From assembly GCA_027356255.1 (NCBI GenBank), contig DAIEGL010000018.1, positions 1 through 35,400 on the forward strand: 35,400 bases of DNA, written 5' to 3'. Each line of letters begins with the position of its first letter. Within the stretch, counting starts at the first letter, position 1. The stretch is from Geobacter sp. Its GTDB lineage: Bacteria; Desulfobacterota; Desulfuromonadia; Geobacterales; Geobacteraceae. The notes under the pieces were generated by a model. It was not told the origin of the DNA, did no database searches, and was given only the letters and a program-made list of their open reading frames with translations. Both the position numbers and the translations under genes were made by a program. Below are positions 16,536-25,290 of the stretch, one piece after another.

Positions 16536-18275
16536 ATGCACGGTTGGACCGGAAAAATACTGCGGGTTGACCTGACGAGCGGCAAGGCATGGCGTGAGGA
16601 TATACCTCTCGAACTGCTCCATGCCTATCTTGGTGGGCGTGGGCTGGGGGTGCGGCTGATACGGGATTATTTCATGTTTGACCCGTTCGCCCCGGAGATG
16701 CCGCTGATCTTCGCCGTCGGTCCCTTGTGCGGCACCGCCGCTCCCACTGCGGCAAGGCTGACGGTGGTTTCCCGTTCCCCCCTGACCGGCACCATTTACG
16801 ACTGTTCCGCGGGGGGGATGTTTGCCTGGCGCCTCAAGGCCGCCGGGGTGGATGCCCTGTTCGTCACCGGCCGGAGCGCGCGGCCCGTTGTGCTCGCCAT
16901 TAATGGTGAGCAGGCGGAACTGCTGCCGGCCCTGGAGCTATGGGGCAAAGGCGTCCACGACACGGTCTCCGCCCTGGCCGGAGAGGGGAGCGTCGCCTGT
17001 ATCGGCCCGGCCGGTGAAAACGGCGTCCTCTACGCCAACATCATGATGGGGGAAGGGAACTCCGTCGGCCGTGGCGGGCTCGGCGCGGTGATGGGGGGAA
17101 AAGGGCTCAAGGCGGTGGTCGTGAACGGTGAGGGAACCACTGCCGTGGCCGACCGGGAGCGCTTCGACCATGCCCGCCAGGACGTGATGCGCCTCTTCCG
17201 CGCCTCGCCGGTCATCTTCGGCGAGCTGGGGATATCCGAATACGGCACCCCCGCCCTGGTGGACCTGATGCGCCAGCGGCGCATGGCGCCCACGGAAAAC
17301 TTCAGAAAGACGGTATTCCCCGATTCCGGCAACTACTCCGGCCCGGCAATCCGCAAGGCGTGCGGCGCGAAAAAGGACGGCTGCTTCGGCTGCCCCATCC
17401 AGTGCAAGAAGAGCACTCCCCAGGGGGAACCGCTTCCCGAATACGAAACCGTTTCCCACTTCGGCGCCTTGAACGGCATCGCGAGTCTTTCCGCCATCGT
17501 CAGGGCCAATTCCCTCTGCAATGAGCTGGGGCTCGACACCATCTCCGCCGCCGCCACCCTGGCCGCCTGGGGAGAGGCGAAGGGGCGTTTCCCCGCTCCG
17601 GACGAGGTCGCACCGCTCCTTGTGGAGATCGCCCAGCGACGCGGGGAGGGGGAGCTCCTCTCCCTCGGGTCACGCCGGGTCGCCGAGGCCCTGGGCAAAC
17701 CTGGGCTCTCCATGAGCGTCAAGTCTCTGGAGCTTCCCGCCTACGATCCGCGCGGGGCATACGGCATGGCCCTCGCTTACTGCACCAGCAACCGCGGCGG
17801 CTGCCACCTGCGCGCCTATCCCATCTCCCACGAGATCCTGCGCAAGCCGGTTCCCACCGACCGCTTCTCCTTTTCCGGCAAGGCGCGCATCATCAAGATC
17901 GCCGAGGACACCAACGCCGCCGTCGATTCCCTGGTGGCCTGCAAATTCTCCTTTTTCGGTGCGACCATCGAGGAATACGCCGAACTCCTCTCCGCCGCGA
18001 GCGGCATGGAATACTCTCCCCAGTCGCTCAAGGAGATCGGCGAGCGGATTTATGCCACCGAACGTTTCTACAACTGCGCCAATGGGTTCACCTCCGCAGA
18101 CGACCTCCTGCCGGAGCGGTTTTACGAGGAACCCGGCTCCAGCGGCGAGGGGATCGACATCCCCCCCATCGACCGGCAGCGCTTCAACGAAGAGTTACAG
18201 AAGTACTACCGCATCCGCGGCTTGACGGCAGAGGGGACCTTTGCCGACCAGGGTTTCCTGACGCGCCAGCCGTAG
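16536..18275 (+). CDS. Tungsten-type aldehyde:ferredoxin oxidoreductase
   Basis: The 579-residue enzyme belongs to the AOR family, which oxidises aldehydes to acids with a tungstopterin cofactor and passes electrons to ferredoxin. Visible marks are the N-terminal GWTGKILRVDLTSG and ARLTVVSRSPLTGTIYDCSAGG. CxxCxxxC occurs in GCFGCPIQCKKS, and a later Cys (LVACKFSFF) can complete the 4Fe-4S site. The ATG at 16536 starts the conserved N-terminus; an upstream in-frame start at 16488 lies in palindrome B and is rejected. No small molybdopterin-synthase-like gene is adjacent. The substrate cannot be named. Confidence 0.92.
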   Translation: MHGWTGKILRVDLTSGKAWREDIPLELLHAYLGGRGLGVRLIRDYFMFDPFAPEMPLIFAVGPLCGTAAPTAARLTVVSRSPLTGTIYDCSAGGMFAWRLKAAGVDALFVTGRSARPVVLAINGEQAELLPALELWGKGVHDTVSALAGEGSVACIGPAGENGVLYANIMMGEGNSVGRGGLGAVMGGKGLKAVVVNGEGTTAVADRERFDHARQDVMRLFRASPVIFGELGISEYGTPALVDLMRQRRMAPTENFRKTVFPDSGNYSGPAIRKACGAKKDGCFGCPIQCKKSTPQGEPLPEYETVSHFGALNGIASLSAIVRANSLCNELGLDTISAAATLAAWGEAKGRFPAPDEVAPLLVEIAQRRGEGELLSLGSRRVAEALGKPGLSMSVKSLELPAYDPRGAYGMALAYCTSNRGGCHLRAYPISHEILRKPVPTDRFSFSGKARIIKIAEDTNAAVDSLVACKFSFFGATIEEYAELLSAASGMEYSPQSLKEIGERIYATERFYNCANGFTSADDLLPERFYEEPGSSGEGIDIPPIDRQRFNEELQKYYRIRGLTAEGTFADQGFLTRQP

Positions 18276-18323
18276 ACCTTCACCTTCATCGTTTCTCCCC
18301 CGTCCGCACTTTTCCTTTCACAT

Positions 18324-18350
18324 TAAAGTCCCGCCGTTTCTGGTCGATAA
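18324..18350 (+). promoter_or_regulatory. Sigma-28 (FliA)-like promoter of the diguanylate cyclase gene
   Basis: TAAAGTCC (18324-18331), an 11-base spacer and GTCGATAA (18343-18350) match the enterobacterial FliA consensus TAAAGTTT-N11-GCCGATAA at 6 of 8 and 7 of 8 positions with ideal spacing. Transcription would start near 18357, just before the GGAGGGGG ribosome-binding site. Use by the flagellar sigma factor is inferred. Confidence 0.6.
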
Positions 18351-18376
18351 ATTAATGAAAAGACCACGGAGGGGGA

Positions 18377-19456
18377 ATGGACGGGACCGGTGTCGTGAAC
18401 GATCTGGCCAAAAGCAATCAGGCCAGGTATGCTGGGTATGACAAGATCATGGGCAACATATCTTGGCTCCTGATCGCCCTTGTCTCCCTCGATATAAAGC
18501 TCCTTCCCCCAGACGAGCAGTCCACCGTCTTCCTTGCGGCATTCAGCATAGCCTTGCTTCTGTACAATGTGGGTGCCAGGTACGTGGTGTTTCCCGGCCG
18601 CTCAAGCCAGTTCAAGACCTTCGTCGATCTCATGGTCTTTCTCTGCTTCATCGTTGCCGTCAGCTGGTTTACCGGCAAGATAACCAGCCCTTTCATCTCC
18701 CTCATCTACCTGGTGCTCATGACAACCTCCCTCACCCAGGGGCGGAGGATCACCTATTTCATGGCCGCGCTGGCCGTCTCGTCCTATATCCTGCTGGCAT
18801 CGGAACACATCTCCGCCATGCTCTACGAACATAACTTCATCTCCCATCTCCTCGAACTGTTCCCTTTCATGCTGATCGCCCATCTGGGCGCCATGCTTTC
18901 CGGGGAGGCGGAAAACGCCAGGCAGGAGATCGAGAAGCTCTCCCTTACCGATGAGGTGACCGGTCTGAACAACATGCGCAATTTCTTCTACCTCTCCGAT
19001 ATCCAGGAAAAGCTGGCAAGGAGGCACCACCGGAAATTCACCATCTGCATGCTCGATGCGGACAATCTGAAGCAGATCAACGACCGCTACGGCCACTTTG
19101 CCGGCACTGAGCTCATCAACCAGGTAGCCCGGACAATCTCGCGCAACATCCGCTGCACAGACATCGCGGCACGGTACGGGGGAGACGAGTTCATCATCAT
19201 GTTCACCGATGCCGAGAAGGATGGGTGCTGCGGCGCCGTGCAGAGAATCGTCAGGGGGATGTCGGAAACTCCCTTCGAATGCAGGGGGACCATGCTCACA
19301 TCGACCATTTCGGCGGGTATCGCCTCCTTTCCCGAGGACGGCGCGGACGTGAAGAGCGTGATGGCAAAGGCGGACGAGGCGATGTACCGGAGCAAGAAGA
19401 ACGGCAAAAACATGGTGACCGTCTATAACGCGGAGGGAAAATCGGAGTTTACATAA
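18377..19456 (+). CDS. Membrane-bound diguanylate cyclase (GGDEF)
   Basis: The 359-residue protein makes the second messenger c-di-GMP from two GTP. About five or six hydrophobic helices fill residues 20-180, resembling a MASE-type membrane sensor. A GGDEF domain follows (about 190-355), starting with LTDEVTGLNNMRNF. The active site is intact, G268-G-D-E-F272. The product-inhibition site R259-x-x-D262 lies five residues before it, so feedback inhibition is expected. Its strong ribosome-binding site (GGAGGGGG) abuts the ATG, and a FliA-like promoter lies upstream, tying it to the flagellar programme. Confidence 0.94.
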   Translation: MDGTGVVNDLAKSNQARYAGYDKIMGNISWLLIALVSLDIKLLPPDEQSTVFLAAFSIALLLYNVGARYVVFPGRSSQFKTFVDLMVFLCFIVAVSWFTGKITSPFISLIYLVLMTTSLTQGRRITYFMAALAVSSYILLASEHISAMLYEHNFISHLLELFPFMLIAHLGAMLSGEAENARQEIEKLSLTDEVTGLNNMRNFFYLSDIQEKLARRHHRKFTICMLDADNLKQINDRYGHFAGTELINQVARTISRNIRCTDIAARYGGDEFIIMFTDAEKDGCCGAVQRIVRGMSETPFECRGTMLTSTISAGIASFPEDGADVKSVMAKADEAMYRSKKNGKNMVTVYNAEGKSEFT

Positions 19457-19484
19457 AAAAGGGGCGGTGATATGGTTGTTGACC

Positions 19485-20639
19485 ATGAGAGACCAGATCA
19501 GCAAATATACGCACAAGCTCATTTCCGACCGCTCGGCCCTCGCCGGGGGGATCGCCTTTGCCGCCCAGGACGATACGCTCATAACCGGCGGGAACGCCGA
19601 TCTGGCATTGCTGGCGGAAGAAATCATCTCCGGGCTCAACTGCCTGGGCCTGGTCTTTGCCCGGCCGTCACTCCCCTTTGCCGATTTGCTGGTGCGGCGG
19701 GCACCGGCGGGGGAGCACTCGATCGTTCCCCGGGACACCGAGACCCGCACCTTTCTCCATGACATCCCCTTTCTCCGCAGCTTTGAGCTGGGCGACGACC
19801 CGGCAAGGAGGATCGCGCAGCTTCTCGGCAACCGCAAGGGGGTCATCGTCGAGGGAATCGGCATCGTCGCCAGCGGCGCGGTAACCATCGAACAGGCCTA
19901 CATCAACTACTCATCGGTGTTCCATTCCACCTTCGTCAAATACCTTCAGGATGTGCTGAACGAGGGGTTCCTCCTGCCGGGGGAGGAGGATCTCTTCAGC
20001 TCCTTTCGCAGCGAGTGGCTCCGCCACCTGAGCGCAGAAGGGTTGGTCTTCAGGACCGGCCCGCTCACCCTGCCTGAGGAAATTATTCGCGAGGTTGAAA
20101 CCGTCGGGCGCTACACGGTGGAAAGGGGGCTTGTCGACTCGTTCTTCGGCAATATCTCCGCCCGGGCCGGGGATATGATCTACATCTCCCAGACCGCTGC
20201 CAGCCTCGATGAGCTGGCCGGATGCATCGACCCGGTCCCCATGGACAACTCCACCACCACCGGCATCACCGCCTCCAGCGAACTGCTCGCCCATCGGCGC
20301 ATTTACGAGGAAAGCGGGGCGGCCGTCATCCTCCACGGCCACCCAAAGTTTGCCGTGGTGATGAGCATGCTCTGCGAGGAAAAGGACTGCCCGATCAGGG
20401 ACTGCTGGAAGGATTGCCCGAAGGTGCGCTTTTTGGGCGACACGCCGGTGGTGGCTGGGGAGATCGGTGCCGGCGGCCTGGCCAAGCGCGTGCCGCCGGT
20501 GATCGGCGGGCCGGGCAAGGCGGTGGTCTATGGCCACGGGGTCTTCACCATCGGCAGAAAAGGGTTCGAAGAGGCTTTCCGCGCCCTGGTCGAGGTGGAG
20601 AACTGGTGCCGGGATGAGTATTTCCGGCTGCTGGCCTGA
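19485..20639 (+). CDS. Class II aldolase/adducin-family protein with extra N-terminal domain
   Basis: The C-terminal half of this 384-residue protein is a class II aldolase fold. GNIS near 222 is the phosphate-binding segment, HGHPK at 284-288 carries zinc ligands, and GHGVF near the end gives the third His. The N-terminal 180 residues form a separate region that I do not recognise. A Cys-rich stretch (CEEKDCPIRDCWKDC) follows the HGH motif, which is unusual for simple sugar-phosphate aldolases. The start is uncertain: ATG 19485 is given, but TTG 19476 has better spacing from GGGGCGG, and GTG 19467 is also in frame. The substrate is unknown. Confidence 0.8.
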   Translation: MRDQISKYTHKLISDRSALAGGIAFAAQDDTLITGGNADLALLAEEIISGLNCLGLVFARPSLPFADLLVRRAPAGEHSIVPRDTETRTFLHDIPFLRSFELGDDPARRIAQLLGNRKGVIVEGIGIVASGAVTIEQAYINYSSVFHSTFVKYLQDVLNEGFLLPGEEDLFSSFRSEWLRHLSAEGLVFRTGPLTLPEEIIREVETVGRYTVERGLVDSFFGNISARAGDMIYISQTAASLDELAGCIDPVPMDNSTTTGITASSELLAHRRIYEESGAAVILHGHPKFAVVMSMLCEEKDCPIRDCWKDCPKVRFLGDTPVVAGEIGAGGLAKRVPPVIGGPGKAVVYGHGVFTIGRKGFEEAFRALVEVENWCRDEYFRLLA

Positions 20640-20748
20640 TTCGTCCTTTGCCAGGGTAGCACAACGCGGCGAGAACTGAAAAACGATACCAATTACCCAC
20701 CGGTTATGGTAAATACCTACCCTGATTTAAATTCATCCAGGGGAGACC

Positions 20749-22317
20749 ATGTCCGAAAAAAAGAATATCGCCCGGGCCGCAGGTGTGCTCGGTTGTGCCA
20801 CGATCCTCTCACGCATCATGGGGATGGTGCGGGACATGGTGGTGTCGCGTCTGTTCGGCGCCGGGTTTGCTACCGACGCCTTCTTTGCCGCCTTTCAGAT
20901 TCCCAACATGCTGCGCCGTTTTTTTGCCGAGGGGGCGCTCACTTCGGCCTTTGTTCCCACCTTTTCCGAGTGGTACACCAAAAAGGGGGGGGATGAGGCG
21001 CGTAATCTGGCCAACGTCTGCTTCACCTTGCTCACCATTGTCATGGCGGCCGTCACTCTCCTCGGGGTCTTATTTTCCCCCGTCATCGTCCACCTCATGT
21101 TCCCCGGCTTCAGGGCCGACCCCGCCAAGCTGGAATTGACCATACTCCTCAACCGGCTGATGTTCCCCTACATATTTTTAGTCAGCCTGGTGGCGCTCTG
21201 CATGGGGATTTTGAACACGGTGCGTCATTTTTTCACGCCGGCTATCTCCACCGTCTTCCTCAATATTTCCATGATTTCCTGTGCCGTCTTCTTGCACAGC
21301 CTTTTCCAGGTCCCCATAGTTGCCCTTGCCGTGGGTGTCTTGCTCGGCGGGGTGCTGCAGCTCCTGCTGCAAATCCCGGTTCTCTACCGGAAGGGGTTTC
21401 CGCTCCGGTTTCGCTTCGATCTGAAACATCCGGCTGTGCGCAGGATCGCCCTCCTGATGGGGCCGTCCGTGTTCGGCGTCGGCGTCTACTATCTGAATAT
21501 CGCGGTCGGCGCCATTCTCGCCTCGCTTCTGCCGCAGGGGAGCGTCTCATACCTCTACTATGCCCAGCGTCTCTTCGAGTTTCCACAGGGGATATTCACC
21601 GTCTCCGTCGCCCAGGCGGTCCTCCCTTCCATGAGCAGGCAGGCGGCGGCCGGGGAGATGGATGCCCTGAAGGAGTCGCTCTCCTTCGGCCTGAAGCTGA
21701 CCCTGTTCATCACCCTGCCGGCCATGGCGGGGCTTATGATCTGTGCCACACCCATATTCTCCCTGATCTTCATGGGGGGGGCGTTCGACTATGCCAAGGC
21801 CGAGCTGTGCGGGGTGGCGCTTTTTTACTATTCACTCGGGCTGTCGCTGGTGGCCCTGGTGAGGGTACTGGTGCCCGCATTCTACGCCCTCAAGGATACC
21901 AGGACGCCGGTCGTGACCGCCTTTGTCGCCTTTGTCCTCAACCTCTGCTTCAGCCTCGCTTTGATGGGTCCGCTCAAGCACGGCGGCCTGGCGCTGGCTT
22001 CAAGCCTCTCAGCCCTTGGCAACATGATCCTCCTCCTCTATTTCCTCCGGAGAAAGATCGGGCCGTTCGGCGGCAGGGGGATTCTTCGCGCCGGGGTGAA
22101 GGCTGCGGCCGCATCCATCCCCATGGCTTTTGCCGTCTACTGGGCGATGCAGCTTACCGATTGGTCGCAAAAGGGGCATAAGCTGGCAAAGGGGGGCGTC
22201 CTTGTCGGCGCAGTCGGCGGGGGGATGGTTGTCTACCTCGTTTTTGCCCACCTGCTGCGCTGCGAGGAGGCGCATGAGGCGGTTGCGCTGTTCCGCAGGA
22301 AGGTTCTGAAAAGGTGA
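20749..22317 (+). CDS. murJ: Lipid II flippase MurJ (MviN family)
   Basis: MurJ moves the peptidoglycan precursor lipid II across the inner membrane. The 522-residue, highly hydrophobic protein shows the family N-terminus (TILSRIMGMVRDMVVSRLFGAG), FFAEGALTSAFVPTFSE and about 14 membrane helices. GGGGAG lies 6 bases before the ATG. The next gene, ogt, starts 10 bases after the stop codon, so the two are probably co-transcribed. Confidence 0.96.
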   Translation: MSEKKNIARAAGVLGCATILSRIMGMVRDMVVSRLFGAGFATDAFFAAFQIPNMLRRFFAEGALTSAFVPTFSEWYTKKGGDEARNLANVCFTLLTIVMAAVTLLGVLFSPVIVHLMFPGFRADPAKLELTILLNRLMFPYIFLVSLVALCMGILNTVRHFFTPAISTVFLNISMISCAVFLHSLFQVPIVALAVGVLLGGVLQLLLQIPVLYRKGFPLRFRFDLKHPAVRRIALLMGPSVFGVGVYYLNIAVGAILASLLPQGSVSYLYYAQRLFEFPQGIFTVSVAQAVLPSMSRQAAAGEMDALKESLSFGLKLTLFITLPAMAGLMICATPIFSLIFMGGAFDYAKAELCGVALFYYSLGLSLVALVRVLVPAFYALKDTRTPVVTAFVAFVLNLCFSLALMGPLKHGGLALASSLSALGNMILLLYFLRRKIGPFGGRGILRAGVKAAAASIPMAFAVYWAMQLTDWSQKGHKLAKGGVLVGAVGGGMVVYLVFAHLLRCEEAHEAVALFRRKVLKR

Positions 22318-22327
22318 AGGTGGGGTG

Positions 22328-22888
22328 ATGAGGAAACAGGAAACCAAGACATATCGCTCTTTCTTTGACACACCATACGGTTCCGGTGGGGTGGTTGCGA
22401 GCGCCGACGGGCTTCTGGAGGTGTACCTGCCGTTTGACGGGGATTCCCCCGAAAAGATGGCGGGGCGGATTGCCTGGGCGTACCCGTCTGCCGAGAGCGG
22501 GAGTCCGCTGACCATGAAGGCGGCAGGGCTCTTGGCGCGTTATTTCGCCGGGGAGCGGGTGGCGTTCGATCTGCCCATCGATCGGCGCGGATTCACACAG
22601 TTTCAGGATGCCGTTTACGTGGAGGTCTCGCAGATCCCCTACGGCGCGGTGAAAACCTATGGCGAGGTGGCCGGTGCAATCGGGCGGCAGAGGGCGGCCA
22701 GGGGCGTCGGGACAGCGATGGCGCACAATCCCCTGCCGATAATCATCCCCTGCCATCGGGTCGTCGGCGGGTCGGGCGCCATGACCGGCTATTCCGGGGC
22801 GGGCGGGGTGGACTCCAAGAGGCTTTTGCTGGCGATGGAAGGGGTTGCACTGGATGCGCGCGGCCGGGTGAAACAGCACAGTTTATAA
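22328..22888 (+). CDS. ogt: Methylated-DNA-protein cysteine methyltransferase
   Basis: This suicide repair enzyme takes the alkyl group from O6-methylguanine onto its own cysteine. The 186-residue protein has the active-site PCHRVVG with Cys142, followed by SGAMTGYSGAGGVDSKR. The N-terminal domain is present, as in Ogt. The ATG at 22328 follows AAGGTGGGG; a GTG directly before it (22325) is an alternative. It converges with mazG across a 257-base AT-rich gap. Confidence 0.93.
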   Translation: MRKQETKTYRSFFDTPYGSGGVVASADGLLEVYLPFDGDSPEKMAGRIAWAYPSAESGSPLTMKAAGLLARYFAGERVAFDLPIDRRGFTQFQDAVYVEVSQIPYGAVKTYGEVAGAIGRQRAARGVGTAMAHNPLPIIIPCHRVVGGSGAMTGYSGAGGVDSKRLLLAMEGVALDARGRVKQHSL

Positions 22889-22889
22889 A

Positions 22890-22910
22890 CATGTAAAAGT
22901 TTGTTACATG
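22890..22910. repeat. Perfect inverted repeat CATGTAA-N7-TTACATG
   Basis: Two 7-base half-sites (22890-22896 and 22904-22910) are separated by 7 bases just after the ogt stop codon. No T-run follows, so it is not a clear terminator; it has the form of a protein-binding site. Its role is unknown. Confidence 0.5.
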
Positions 22911-22953
22911 GGTATTCTTTATGCAAAGGCAAGGCTTGCGGTCTCCAATAGAA

Positions 22954-23105
22954 CAATATTATATGATAGTGTGCAACTTATCGAAATTATTTAAATATAT
23001 TGATTGTTTAAAAAATGGGCAGATTGCTGAAACGCTTTGAAAAGTATCCATTTCCGGAATTGTCCACACCGTTATCAACAGGTTATGCACAGGATTTGTG
23101 GAAAA
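22954..23105. other. AT-rich tract plus DnaA-box cluster (replication-origin-like)
   Basis: An AT-rich stretch (about 22954-23016) is followed by four 9-mers resembling DnaA boxes: TTGTCCACA (23060-23068), TTATCAACA (23072-23080) and TTATGCACA (23083-23091) on the + strand, and TTTTCCACA on the - strand (23097-23105). Two match TTWTNCACA exactly and two have one mismatch. Their starts are 11-14 bases apart, close to one helical turn. The flanking genes converge here, so promoter function does not explain it. It could be an origin, a DnaA-titration site or a regulatory site. dnaA and dnaN are not in the window. Confidence 0.5.
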
Positions 23106-23145
23106 TCGGTTACATCGTTGAAAAGACGTAACAATTGGCCGATTC

Positions 23146-23937
23146 TCATGTTTCCCGCTCCATCCTCTTCGCCTCTTCCCATAGTTCGTCCATCTCCGCC
23201 AGGCTCGCTTCCTGCATGTGCATGCCGCGCGCATGGAGGGTATCCTCCACATGGCTGAAGCGGCGGGCAAACCGGTCGATGGTTTTGCTCAACGCCTCCT
23301 CGGGATTCAGTGAGAGGAATCGCCCCAGGTTGACGATGGCGAAGAGGAGGTCTCCCAGCTCAGCCTCCATCCGCTCCTCATCCCTTTCGGCCATGGTCTC
23401 CTCGAATTCGTGCAGCTCCTCCAGCACCTTGGCGAAGACCTGGTCCACGTGTTCCCAGTCGAAGCCGACCCTCGCCGCCTTCTCCGTGATCTTCTGCGCC
23501 TTCATCAGGGCGGGAAGCGCCGGTGGAACGCCTGAAAGGGCCGATGTCCTCTCCGCACCCTTCTCCGCCTTCTTGATCCGTTCCCAGTTCGCCACCTGTT
23601 CCTCGGCGGTTTTTACCTTTTCCTCGCCGAACACATGGGGGTGGCGGCGGATGAGCTTGTCATTGATGGCGTCGAGGACGTCTTCCATGGTGAAGTTACC
23701 CGCCTCCTCGGCGATGGCCGCGTGGAACACCGGCTGGAGCATGAGGTCCCCCAGTTCTTCCTTGAGGAGCGCCTGGTCGTTCGCGTCGATCGCTTCGATC
23801 ACCTCGTAGCTCTCCTCCAATAGATACCGCTTGAGCGATGCGTGGGTCTGCTCCGCGTCCCACGGGCAGCCGCCCGGGGCTCGCAGACGGCGCATGAGTT
23901 CCATGAGGCGTTCAAAGCCCCTCTTCTCTTCGGTCAT
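23146..23937 (-). CDS. mazG: Nucleoside triphosphate pyrophosphohydrolase MazG
   Basis: MazG hydrolyses (d)NTPs to monophosphates and pyrophosphate, a house-cleaning role. The 263-residue protein holds two MazG-like all-alpha domains. The first has the metal-binding set E41-E42-x2-E45 with E61-x2-D64 (KEELGDL). The second repeats the pattern in EAELGDLLFAIVNLGRFL. RRHPHVFGEE, a family mark, joins them. The start at 23937 is chosen because GGGAGGAG precedes it on the minus strand; an upstream in-frame start would add 28 unrelated residues. Confidence 0.95.
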   Translation of the reverse strand: MTEEKRGFERLMELMRRLRAPGGCPWDAEQTHASLKRYLLEESYEVIEAIDANDQALLKEELGDLMLQPVFHAAIAEEAGNFTMEDVLDAINDKLIRRHPHVFGEEKVKTAEEQVANWERIKKAEKGAERTSALSGVPPALPALMKAQKITEKAARVGFDWEHVDQVFAKVLEELHEFEETMAERDEERMEAELGDLLFAIVNLGRFLSLNPEEALSKTIDRFARRFSHVEDTLHARGMHMQEASLAEMDELWEEAKRMERET

Positions 23938-24023
23938 GGCTCCTCCCTTGCTGGTTCTGATTTTACAATCGTCATACCATACCACGCATCTTCCGGTTGC
24001 CGCAAGGGAGGAAACCATCACCC

Positions 24024-24052
24024 TTTGCTGTAACCCGCGAACGTGGTATGAT
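24024..24052 (+). promoter_or_regulatory. Probable promoter of the peptidase gene
   Basis: TGGTATGAT at 24044-24052 is a good extended -10 element. TTTGCT at 24024-24029 is a weak -35 at 17-base spacing. The expected start of transcription leaves a leader of about 90 bases before the ATG at 24152. Confidence 0.4.
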
Positions 24053-24151
24053 GCCCCCCATCATGGAACAACGGATCTCGGAACATAGGTGTCGAGTGCA
24101 AATACAGAAAAGTCAGGCAGCTTTCGCAGCCGCCGCGTGAAAGGACAAAAA

Positions 24152-25273
24152 ATGATCGATAGAGACAGGCTGTATGCCATATTCATGGAGCTTTGCGCCA
24201 TCGATTCGGAACCGACCAGGGAGCGCCTGCTGGCGGACAGGCTCAGGGAAATCCTGACGGAACTCGGCTGTACCGTCACAGAGGATGATACGGGGGAGAA
24301 GATCGGCGGCACCGCGGGGAACCTCATCGCTCGCCTGGAAGGGACCGGACCGGGGGAGCCGCTTCTCTTATCCTGCCACATGGACCGGGTCGTTCCAGGT
24401 ATCGGCGTTAAGCCGCGCATCGAGGGGGAGTTCATTATCAGTGACGGCACGACCGTTCTCGGCGCCGACGATGCCGCAGGGCTGGCTGCCATCCTGGAGG
24501 GGGTGATGGTGCTCAGGGAACGCAACATCCCCCATCCCCCCCTGGAGATCGTCCTCACCGTGGCCGAAGAGCTCGCCCTGCTCGGTTCCGGCCACCTCGA
24601 CACCGGCCGGCTCACGTCCCGCTGCGCCTTTTTCCTCGACGCGGGCGGCCCGGTCGGGGAGATCGTCGTCCAGGCGCCGGAACAGGCGAAAATCAACGCC
24701 GTCTTTCATGGCAAAAGCGCCCACGCGGGGTTCAACCCGGAACATGGGATCTCGGCCATCCAGATAGCCGCCGCGGCCGTCGGCCGGATGAAGCTCCTGC
24801 GGATTGACGCGGAAACGACGGCCAACATCGGCAGCATTATGGCCACCGGACCTACCAACATCGTCGTGGAGCGCTGCGAGATGCAGGCAGAGGCCCGCTC
24901 GCTCGATCCGGTAAAGCTGCGGGCCCAGGTGGCGGCGATGACCGATGCGATGGAGGGTGCGGCGAGGGAGTACGGCGGCAGCGTGGATATAAGCGTCGTA
25001 TCCTGTTATCAGGCGTACAAGCTCGCGGAAGACGCTGCTCCTGCGCAGCGCGCGGCAAGGGCGGCCCTTGGAATCGGCGTGCCTGTCAGGTTCAAGGCAA
25101 CCGGTGGCGGTTCCGACGCCAATATTTTCAACCGCAGGGGGATTCCATCCGTGGTCCTCTCCTGCGGTTACGAAAAGGTCCATACCACCGCGGAGCGTAT
25201 CGCGCTCAAGCAGCTGGCCCTGCTGGCGCAGTGGGTGGTGGCGATTGTTGCGGACGGGGCGGTTAGCGGGTGA
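24152..25273 (+). CDS. M20-family metallopeptidase (peptidase T-like)
   Basis: The 373-residue protein is a cytosolic di-zinc peptidase related to tripeptidase PepT. Metal and catalytic residues are visible: H76-x-D78 in LLSCHMDRV, the bridging Asp in LGADDAAG (106-107), the Glu pair E139-E140 in VAEELALLGS, and the late His (VHTTAE, H344). A dimerisation insert occupies the middle (HGKSAHAGFNPEHG). The ATG at 24152 has GAAAGGAC upstream; a GTG at 24089 would add 21 residues without family support. The true substrate may be a small peptide or an acylated amino acid. Confidence 0.88.
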   Translation: MIDRDRLYAIFMELCAIDSEPTRERLLADRLREILTELGCTVTEDDTGEKIGGTAGNLIARLEGTGPGEPLLLSCHMDRVVPGIGVKPRIEGEFIISDGTTVLGADDAAGLAAILEGVMVLRERNIPHPPLEIVLTVAEELALLGSGHLDTGRLTSRCAFFLDAGGPVGEIVVQAPEQAKINAVFHGKSAHAGFNPEHGISAIQIAAAAVGRMKLLRIDAETTANIGSIMATGPTNIVVERCEMQAEARSLDPVKLRAQVAAMTDAMEGAAREYGGSVDISVVSCYQAYKLAEDAAPAQRAARAALGIGVPVRFKATGGGSDANIFNRRGIPSVVLSCGYEKVHTTAERIALKQLALLAQWVVAIVADGAVSG

Positions 25274-25290
25274 GTGGTATTGCTTTTGAT

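Noticed and set aside
23015-23131. A 38-codon ORF across the DnaA-box cluster
   Set aside because: No ribosome-binding site, no recognisable product, and the 9-mer pattern explains the sequence better. A real micro-protein cannot be excluded.
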